A stretch of DNA of 64,000 nt from VRUE01 sp963732225. Its GTDB lineage: Bacteria > Actinomycetota > Thermoleophilia > Solirubrobacterales > 70-9. Shown piece after piece: positions 58,133 through 64,000 of the stretch. Under the pieces are notes generated by a model. It was not told where the DNA came from. It made no database searches and worked only from the letters and a program-made list of their open reading frames with translations. Location of the stretch: contig CAVSYR010000005.1 in assembly GCA_963732225.1 (NCBI GenBank), forward strand, positions 248,001 to 312,000. Direction: 5' to 3'. A program made the position numbers and the translations under genes. The stretch's first letter is position 1, and each line of letters starts with the position of its first letter.

Positions 58133-59527
58133 CTACTCAGCCAGCAGCGGCAGCAGCGCGCCGAGCTTGATCTCGGTCTCAGCCAGCTCCGCGGCCGGAT
58201 CCGAGCCCGCGACGACACCGACGCCGGCGTAGAGGTGGGCCTCGCGGTCGCGCAGTAGGGCGCTGCGCAGGGCGACGCAGAACTCGCCGTCCTCAGTGAC
58301 GTCCATCCAGCCGACCGGGCCGGCGTACCAGCCGCGGTCCATCTGCTCGAGCTCGGCGATCGCACCGAGCGCCGCGGCGGCGGGCTCTCCCCCGACGGCG
58401 GGCGTTGGATGCAGCATGCCGGCCAACTCAACCGCCGAGCGCGGCTCGGCGAGCTGGGCCACAATCGGCGTCGCCAGATGCTGGATGTTCGCCACCTTGA
58501 CGATCTCCGGCTCCTCTCCGGCCTCGACCCAGACCGCGTGCTGGCGCAGCGAGCGGGCGATCCGCTCGGCGACGATCGCGTGCTCACGACGATCCTTATC
58601 GCTGCGCAGCAGCTGCTCTCCGAGGTGGTCGTCGACGGCGGGGTCGGAGCTGCGCCGGGTCGAGCCGGCCAGCGCCACGGTCGAGACGCTGGCGCCGGAG
58701 CGGCGCAGCAGCAGCTCGGGGCTGGCACCGATGAAGGCCGCCTCGGGCGTGCCGCAGCAGAAACAGAAGCAGGAGGGGAACTGCTCGCGCATCGCGCCGA
58801 AGACGGCGGCTGGGTCGTGCGCGGCCCCGGCCGAGACCAACACCTCCCGGGCCAGCACGATCTTCGACATCTCTCCCGCCCTGATCCGCTCGGTCGCGCC
58901 GGCGATCATCCGCTCGAACTCGCCGGGCGGACGGGCGCTGCTGATCTCGATCCGCGAGGTCGGGTGAGGGTCGAGCAACGGCAGCGGATCAGCCCGCAGG
59001 CCGCTCAGGCGAGCGGCAAGGGCCGCCGACATCCTGTTTGGATCATCTCCTGGGCGGACGATCGCGTTGACGGTTAGGAAGCTCTCATCGCCGCTACGGC
59101 AGAGCGAGAGCTCCGGCAGGACGAGCGAGGCCGGTGACAGCGAGGACCAAGTCGAGGAGCCGCCGCCCTCGGGGTCGAAGGCGAAGCCGCCGACCCAGAC
59201 GCCGCCGGCGCCGGCGGGCAAGCCGCGGGGCTCATCGGCGACAGTCTCGCCGCCAAGACACTCGGCGGCGACGTCGCGGAAGCGCTGTGGTCCGCGCGAG
59301 GTCGCCTCGTGAGCGACACCCAGCGCCGCCAGCGCAAACTCGCGGTCGGGCTCCCCCCAACAGAACCAGCGGTCGGAGGCCAGCCTGGAGGCGAAAACCA
59401 CGGCACAGGGGTCGACTCCCTCAAGGCGCCGGGTAACGCTGACTCGGGTGCGACGATTACGGCCAGCGGCCCGCTCGAGGGCGTCGCTCAGGCCGCCGAG
59501 AAGGCTCTCAGTCGCCGCCGCGAGCAA
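58133..59527 (-). CDS. menF: Isochorismate synthase
   Basis: Chorismate-utilising enzyme feeding MenD. 464 aa. C-terminal catalytic domain: MSKIVLAREVLVSAG, FIGASPELLLRR, AGSTRRSSDPAVDDHLGEQLL, HEAIV-type helix (DRREHAIVAERIA), VANIQHLATPIVAQL and LHPTPAVGGEP. The N-terminal ~170 residues are less conserved, as usual. TTG start 20 bases inside ilvN is the best available but not certain. Confidence 0.92.
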   Translation of the reverse strand: MLAAATESLLGGLSDALERAAGRNRRTRVSVTRRLEGVDPCAVVFASRLASDRWFCWGEPDREFALAALGVAHEATSRGPQRFRDVAAECLGGETVADEPRGLPAGAGGVWVGGFAFDPEGGGSSTWSSLSPASLVLPELSLCRSGDESFLTVNAIVRPGDDPNRMSAALAARLSGLRADPLPLLDPHPTSRIEISSARPPGEFERMIAGATERIRAGEMSKIVLAREVLVSAGAAHDPAAVFGAMREQFPSCFCFCCGTPEAAFIGASPELLLRRSGASVSTVALAGSTRRSSDPAVDDHLGEQLLRSDKDRREHAIVAERIARSLRQHAVWVEAGEEPEIVKVANIQHLATPIVAQLAEPRSAVELAGMLHPTPAVGGEPAAAALGAIAELEQMDRGWYAGPVGWMDVTEDGEFCVALRSALLRDREAHLYAGVGVVAGSDPAAELAETEIKLGALLPLLAE

Positions 59528-60053
59528 TGGCGATCTCGCCCGTCCTCACCATCTCGATCAGGCCGTGGGGGCGGATCATCCGCTCGAAGGCCTCGATCTT
59601 GTCGGCGGAACCAGTGACCTCGATCGTCATCGTGCGGCGAGCGACGTCGACGATCTTGGCGCGGAAGATCTCGGCGAACTGGATGATCTCGGCGCGGTTC
59701 TCGACCGCGGCGGAGACTTTGAACATCGCCATCTCGCGAGCGACCGTCTCCTCCGGCTCCATGTCGCGGATCTTCAGCACGTTGACCAGCTTGTGCAGCT
59801 GCTTGGTCACCTGGTCGATCGGGTGCACGGCGCCGTCGAGAGTGAGGGTGATGCGCGAGATGCTCTCATCGTCGGTGGGGCCGACGGCGAGCGTGTCGAT
59901 GTTGAAGCCGCGACGGGAGAAGAGGCCGGCGACGCGCGCCAGCACGCCCGGCTTGTTCTCGACCAGGATCGAGAGGATGTGTTTGCGGCCGCTCAGCTGC
60001 CCGGGAACGCGCAGCTCCTCGAGCTTGACCAGCTGCGGGGTGCCGGCCTCCAT
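59508..60053 (-). CDS. ilvN: Acetolactate synthase small (regulatory) subunit
   Basis: ACT-domain regulatory subunit conferring valine feedback on IlvB. 181 aa: a ~24-residue N-terminal extension, then ACT domain from HILSILVENKPGVLARVAGL (~25-100) and the C-terminal domain (VARRTMTIEVTGSADKIEAFERMI). ATG overlaps the ilvB stop by one base (TGATG). Confidence 0.95.
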   Translation of the reverse strand: MEAGTPQLVKLEELRVPGQLSGRKHILSILVENKPGVLARVAGLFSRRGFNIDTLAVGPTDDESISRITLTLDGAVHPIDQVTKQLHKLVNVLKIRDMEPEETVAREMAMFKVSAAVENRAEIIQFAEIFRAKIVDVARRTMTIEVTGSADKIEAFERMIRPHGLIEMVRTGEIAIARGGD

Positions 60054-61732
60054 CAGCCCACCATGTCCCTGGCGGCGGCGCCGGCGGGAATCATCGGGAA
60101 GCAGTTCTCCTCCGGCGAGACGCGCACGTCGAGCAGCACCGGGCCCTCGGTTTCCAGCGCCTTCGCCATCGTCTCCTCGAGCTCGGCGGAGTTCTCGCAG
60201 CGCAGGCCAGTGGCGCCAAAGGCCTCGGCCAGCTTGACCCAGTCCGGGCTGGGGCCCATCTCGACCGAGCTGTAGCGGCGATCCCAGAAGAGCTCCTGCC
60301 ACTGGCGAACCATGCCCATGTAGCCGTTGTTCATCAGGAAGACCTTGACCGGGATCTCTTCGGCGACGCAGGTGGCGAACTCCTGGACGTTCATGATCAG
60401 GCTGCCGTCGCCGGCGAGGCAGACGACCGTCTCCTCCGGGCAGGCGATCTTGGCGCCGACCGCAGCCGGCAGACCGAAGCCCATCGTGCCGAGGCCGCCG
60501 GAGTTGATCCAGCGGCGCGGCTTGTCGAAGCCGTAGTACTGGGCGGCCCACATCTGGTGCTGGCCGACGTCGGAGGTGATGATCGCGTCACCACCGGTGG
60601 CCCGGTGCAGCGCCTCGATCATGAACTGCGGCTTGATCTCGCCGTCCACGCCCTCCTCGTAGCCCAAGGGGTAGGTGTCCTGCCAGTCCTTGATCTGCCT
60701 CCACCAGGCATCGAGTCGCGATGGGTCGGTCTGCAGCGCCTTGTACTCACGGGTCAGCTCGGGCAGCACCAGCTTGGCGTCGCCGACTATCGGGATGTGG
60801 GCGGGGACATTCTTGGAGATCTCCGCCGGGTCGATGTCGATGTGGATGAACTTGGCGTGCGGGGCGAACTCGGAGAGCTTGCCGGTGATCCGGTCATCGA
60901 AGCGGGAGCCGATCGCGACGATCAAATCGGCCTCGTCCATCGCGTAGTTGGCGGCGCGGGTGCCGTGCATGCCGAGCATGCCCAGCCACTGCTCGCCGGA
61001 AGCCGGGTAGGCACCCAGGCCCATCAGAGTCGAGGTGACCGGGAAGCGGTCGGCGGTGACCAGTTCGCGCAGCTCCTCAGAGGCGTTGGCGTTGATCACG
61101 CCGCCCCCCGTGTAGAGGATCGGCTTGCGGGCGTTGGCGATCGCCTTGGCGGCGATCCGGATCTGCTTGATGTTGCCGCCGTGCGGCGGCTTGTAGCCGG
61201 CCAGCTCGACCGGCTCATTGCGCGGCACGTAATCGATCTCGGCGCGCGAGAGGTCCTGCGGAATGTCGAGCAGCACCGGGCCCGGGCGGCCGGTCGAGGC
61301 GACGTGGAAGGCCTCGTGCACGTACTCGGGGATCTGGCGCGGATCGGTGACCGCGAAGGAGTGCTTGACGAAGGGCAGCGTGGCGCCGAGGATGTCGGCC
61401 TCCTGGAAGCCGTCGGTGCCGATCAGCTCGGTGCGCACCTGGCCGGTGATGAAGACGGTCGGCACCGAGTCGAGCATCGCGTCGGCGATCGCGGTGACCA
61501 GGTTGGTCGCGCCCGGGCCGGAGGTAGCGAAAGCGACGCCGACCTTGCCCGAGGCCTTGGCATAGCCCTCGGCCGCGTGGCCGCCACCTTGCTCGTGGCG
61601 CACCTGGATGTGGCGGAACTCGGCGTCGACCAGGGCGTCGTAAGTGGGCAGGTTGGCGCCGCCGGGGATGCCGAAGACATGTTCGACCCCCTCGGCCTTG
61701 AGGCTCTGCATCAGTGCGTCGGCTGCTCTCAT
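60053..61732 (-). CDS. ilvB: Acetolactate synthase large (catalytic) subunit
   Basis: ThDP/FAD enzyme making acetolactate and acetohydroxybutyrate. 559 aa. Catalytic Glu in VRHEQGGGHAAEGYAKASGK, FATSGPGATNLVTAIADAM, GSRFDDRITGKL and the ThDP motif VVCLAGDGSLIMNVQEFAT…MNNGYMGMVRQWQ. It follows sqdB by 46 bases containing only a small palindrome; no leader peptide is seen. Confidence 0.96.
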   Translation of the reverse strand: MRAADALMQSLKAEGVEHVFGIPGGANLPTYDALVDAEFRHIQVRHEQGGGHAAEGYAKASGKVGVAFATSGPGATNLVTAIADAMLDSVPTVFITGQVRTELIGTDGFQEADILGATLPFVKHSFAVTDPRQIPEYVHEAFHVASTGRPGPVLLDIPQDLSRAEIDYVPRNEPVELAGYKPPHGGNIKQIRIAAKAIANARKPILYTGGGVINANASEELRELVTADRFPVTSTLMGLGAYPASGEQWLGMLGMHGTRAANYAMDEADLIVAIGSRFDDRITGKLSEFAPHAKFIHIDIDPAEISKNVPAHIPIVGDAKLVLPELTREYKALQTDPSRLDAWWRQIKDWQDTYPLGYEEGVDGEIKPQFMIEALHRATGGDAIITSDVGQHQMWAAQYYGFDKPRRWINSGGLGTMGFGLPAAVGAKIACPEETVVCLAGDGSLIMNVQEFATCVAEEIPVKVFLMNNGYMGMVRQWQELFWDRRYSSVEMGPSPDWVKLAEAFGATGLRCENSAELEETMAKALETEGPVLLDVRVSPEENCFPMIPAGAAARDMVG

Positions 61733-61748
61733 CTGGAAGGCGATGCTA

Positions 61749-61763
61749 CCAGCGGCCCGCTGG
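61749..61763. repeat. Small palindrome upstream of ilvB
   Basis: CCAGCGG and CCGCTGG seven-base arms around one base, in the 46-base gap between sqdB and ilvB. Could be the sqdB terminator core or an operator; too short to decide. Confidence 0.3.
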
Positions 61764-61778
61764 CTGCCATGCAGGGGT

Positions 61779-62949
61779 TTAGAGCTGAACCGGCTCGCCT
61801 GGGTTCCAGCGGGTACGGGGATCGATCGAGGACTCGATTACGCGGTCCTTGTGGCGCTCGATCGTGTGGATCATCGACTCGACCAGCTCCTCGCCGAGCA
61901 GGGCCGGCTCGAGGCCGAGGTCGAGCAGCTTGGTGTGGACCGCGTTGTAGTAGTGCTCCTCCTTCTCGACCCTGGGGTTCTCGCAGTGCTGGATCTCGAC
62001 CGAGTAGCCGAGGTGCTCGCCGGCCTGCTTGACCAGGTGGGCGAGCTCGATCACCGAGAACTGCTCGGTGAACTGGTTGAAGACGCGGAACTCGCCGGCC
62101 TCGGCCGGGTTCAGTGCCGCCAGTTCAACACAGGCGAGGGTGTCGCGGATATTGAGGAAGCCGCGGGTCTGAGTGCCGGCGCCGTAAACCGTGAGCGGAT
62201 GGCCGATCACCGCCTGCAGGCAGAAGCGGTTGAGCACAGTGCCGAAGATCTCGTCGTAGTCGAAGCGGGTGATCAGGCGCTCGTCGCGGCCGCTCTCCTC
62301 GGTCTCGATCCCGTAGACGACGCCCTGGTTGAGGTCGGTGGCGCGTAGGCCCCAGGTGCGGCAGGCGAAGTGGATGTTGGTCGAGTCGTGGACCTTGGAG
62401 CAGTGGTAGAGCGAGGCCGGCAGCTTGGGGAAGGGCAGGGTGTCCTTGCGCCCCTTGTGCTCGATCTCGATGTAGCCCTCCTCGATGTCGATCTCGGGCT
62501 GGCCGTACTCGCCCATCGTGCCGAGCTTGACCAGGTGGCAATCGGGCACGTGATCGCGGATCGCGAAGAGCAGGTTGAGGTTGCCGATCACGTTGGCGTA
62601 CTGGGTCTCGACCGCCTTCTCACGCGAAGCCATCGAGTAGGGCGCCGAGGCCTGCTGGCCGTAGTGGATGACCGCCTCGGGGCGGGTCTCGGCGACGACG
62701 CCATCGAGGAAGTCGCCGTCCTGAACCGGCCCGACGAAGCTGCGGATCTCGTCACCGGAGAGCTCCTTCCAGGCGGCGATGCGCTGATCGAGGCTCGGCG
62801 ATCGGCGTCAGCGAGCCGGTGCCGGCCTCTTCGTGCCAGCGGCGGCGAGAAAAGTCGTCGACGACTGAGACCTCGTGACCGCGGGCCGAGAACCTCATAG
62901 CCGTCGGCCAGCCCAGGTAGCCGTCGCCCCCAAGAATGAGAACGCGCAT
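61779..62949 (-). pseudogene. sqdB: UDP-sulfoquinovose synthase, interrupted by a single-base frameshift
   Basis: SDR-fold enzyme converting UDP-glucose and sulfite to UDP-sulfoquinovose for sulfolipid (SQDG) synthesis. The N-terminus MRVLILGGDGYLGWPTA…SLTPIA is in one frame, and from about 62795 the protein continues in another (SLDQRIAAWKELSG, YGQQASAPYSMASREKA, LVKLGTMGEYGQPEIDIEEGY, YHCSKVHDSTNI, DLNQGVVYG, GQTRGFLNIRDT-like, VFNQFTEQFSV). These match plant SQD1 very closely, including the YxxxK motif. One extra base near 62790-62800 explains the break: sequencing error or recent mutation. Confidence 0.88.
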
Positions 62950-63028
62950 AAGTCGCGGCAGCGTAGCGAACCGGTGAGACACATGCGACCGCTCAGGCCG
63001 GCCACCGCCAGCCATACGATCATGCCCG

Positions 63029-64000
63029 ATGAACGGCTTGGCAGAGCGCAATGGCGGCCGTGCGGGCCTGGCAGTCCTAGCCCTGATCCTCACCTTCGGG
63101 CTCGGCTTGCGCCTCAACGAGGCATGGGACGGCCGCGCGCCGGTGTTTGACGCCGCCGCCTACGCGACGATCGCCGCCAACCTTGACCACGATCGAGGTT
63201 TCACGCTCGGCAGCAACGCAACCCAGCCGGCCAGCAACTACTCCCCCGGCTTGCCGCTCTTCGTCGCCGGCGTCTACAAGCTCAGCGGCGGCGTCCACGA
63301 ACGCTTGGCGCGGGTCATCCTCGCGCTGCTCGGCACCCTCACGGTGCTCTTCACCTACCTGATCGGTCGCCGCCTCTCGGGACCGGCTGCCGGCCTGATC
63401 GGCGCCGCCGCGATCGCCGTCTATCCCGCCCTGCTCGAGTACCAGGGCATGCTGATGGGCGAGCCACTGGCGGCAACCCTGCTGTCGGGGGCAGTCCTAG
63501 CGGTGCTCTGGGCTGGTTGTCCGAGACAAGGCGACCCGGCGCGCGGGTCCTGTCGTGGGGCGGGGGGGCCTGCGGGCAGTCCACGGGCTGTCCTCGACCC
63601 CCCCGCCCCACGCCACCCGCGCGTCAGATGGCTCATCCCAGGCATTCTGCTCGGAGCGCTGGCGCTGGTCCGGCCGGAGTACATCGGGGTCGCGGTGCTC
63701 GTGAGCTTGGTGGTGCTCGTCAGGCGGGGGTGGCGCGGCTGGGGAGGGACGTGGGTTCAAGCGCTGCTGCTCCTCGTCGGAGTCGTGGTCGTCGTCGCGC
63801 CATGGACGGTGCGTAACGCAGTTGCGCTCGATCGCTTCGTGCCGGTCTCGACCGGCGGCGGGCAGGTGCTGTTCGCGGGCACCTACCTGCCGTCCGACGG
63901 CGATCCGGAAAAGGTCGGAGCCGAGGTGGTCGAACGCCATCCCGGGCTGTTCGGGGCGAACGCGTTGCGGGAACTGCGGTTGGAGCAGATCCTGGCGCGG
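63029..64000 (+). CDS. GT39-like membrane glycosyltransferase (partial, continues beyond window)
   Basis: At least 324 residues. N-terminal transmembrane helix (AVLALILTFGLGLRL), then FDAAAYATIAANLDHDRGF with an acidic residue in the first extracytoplasmic loop and YSPGLPLFVAGVYKL, as in dolichyl-phosphate-mannose/ArnT-type transferases that use polyprenyl-phosphate sugars. Several further helices follow (ALLGTLTVLFTYLIGRRL, ALVRPEYIGVAVLVSLVVL). Residues ~163-199, between two helices, are a Pro/Gly/Arg-rich segment encoded by a GC-rich palindrome. Acceptor unknown. Divergent from sqdB. Confidence 0.85.
   Translation, partial: MNGLAERNGGRAGLAVLALILTFGLGLRLNEAWDGRAPVFDAAAYATIAANLDHDRGFTLGSNATQPASNYSPGLPLFVAGVYKLSGGVHERLARVILALLGTLTVLFTYLIGRRLSGPAAGLIGAAAIAVYPALLEYQGMLMGEPLAATLLSGAVLAVLWAGCPRQGDPARGSCRGAGGPAGSPRAVLDPPAPRHPRVRWLIPGILLGALALVRPEYIGVAVLVSLVVLVRRGWRGWGGTWVQALLLLVGVVVVVAPWTVRNAVALDRFVPVSTGGGQVLFAGTYLPSDGDPEKVGAEVVERHPGLFGANALRELRLEQILAR
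63540..63623. repeat. GC-rich palindromic insert inside the GT39-like coding sequence
   Basis: Nested inverted repeats: outer nine-base arms CGCGCGGGT/ACCCGCGCG (63540-63548, 63615-63623) and inner perfect 15-base arms (63554-63568, 63598-63612) around a 29-base loop. The 84-base element is a multiple of three and keeps the reading frame open, adding a hydrophilic segment between two membrane helices. It does not share the loop core of the convergent-gene repeats. Confidence 0.7.

Overview
This is a GC-rich chromosomal segment of about 64 kb, with no phage, IS or CRISPR content. It most likely comes from an actinobacterium of the class Thermoleophilia (Solirubrobacterales-like). Reasons: actinobacterial-type gene content (SepF, long SerA, actinobacterial SerC), very dense gene packing with GTGA/ATGA/TGATG junctions, an rRNA operon without spacer tRNAs, and a secreted decapeptide-repeat protein whose N-terminus (LTYSNVIATMALFLALGG) I associate with that class. 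The taxon is inferred and not tested by a tree.

Layout. 1-11.4 kb (minus strand) is the distal part of a cell-division/translation cluster: cca, pgeF, yggS, sepF, [phoA], proC, yggT, lspA, an RluA-type pseudouridine synthase, rpsB, tsf, pyrH, frr, uppS, cdsA. 11.4-12.3 kb is a polysaccharide deacetylase. 12.4-19.4 kb (minus) carries murA followed by hisZ-G-D-B-H-A-F; hisC and hisI/E are absent here. 19.5-21.9 kb holds two membrane-anchored alpha/beta hydrolases. 21.9-27.2 kb is a complete rrn operon (minus), with base-pairing processing stems around 16S and 23S. 27.2-31.3 kb has tyrS, a class A PBP and mpg. 31.3-36.4 kb (minus) has ilvE, cimA (frameshifted), a DegT aminotransferase and argH. 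36.5-43.5 kb has the repeat protein and a leucine cluster: leuA, an XRE-cupin regulator, leuC, leuD, a Tam-like methyltransferase and leuB. leuA is preceded by a leucine-rich leader peptide. 43.6-49.9 kb has an MFS transporter, an RTX protein, an MDR oxidoreductase, serA-serC and a cupin. 50.1-59.5 kb combines ilvC with a menaquinone pathway (menE | menB-A-C-D | menF). 59.5-61.7 kb is ilvBN. The window ends with a frameshifted UDP-sulfoquinovose synthase gene (sqdB) and a partial GT39-like membrane protein.

How the genes work together. The window is dominated by primary anabolism. The branched-chain amino acid pathway is nearly complete (ilvBN, ilvC, ilvE, cimA, leuABCD; ilvD not seen). Most of the histidine pathway, the serine branch and classical menaquinone synthesis from isochorismate to DHNA (menH not seen) are also present. 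Envelope functions are represented by MurA, PBP1A, UppS, CdsA and SqdB.

Most interesting points: (i) a three-copy family of ~100-bp intergenic palindromes with a conserved loop and divergent but still perfectly paired arms, found only between convergent genes here; (ii) a different GC palindrome lying in frame inside the GT39-like gene; (iii) a leader peptide with seven Leu codons in 19 residues before leuA, whose Leu codons can pair with the leuA Shine-Dalgarno; (iv) a trans-aconitate/isopropylmalate-type methyltransferase overlapping leuD; (v) MurA with Asp in place of the catalytic Cys, the natural fosfomycin-resistant form; (vi) two single-base frameshifts in otherwise intact genes.
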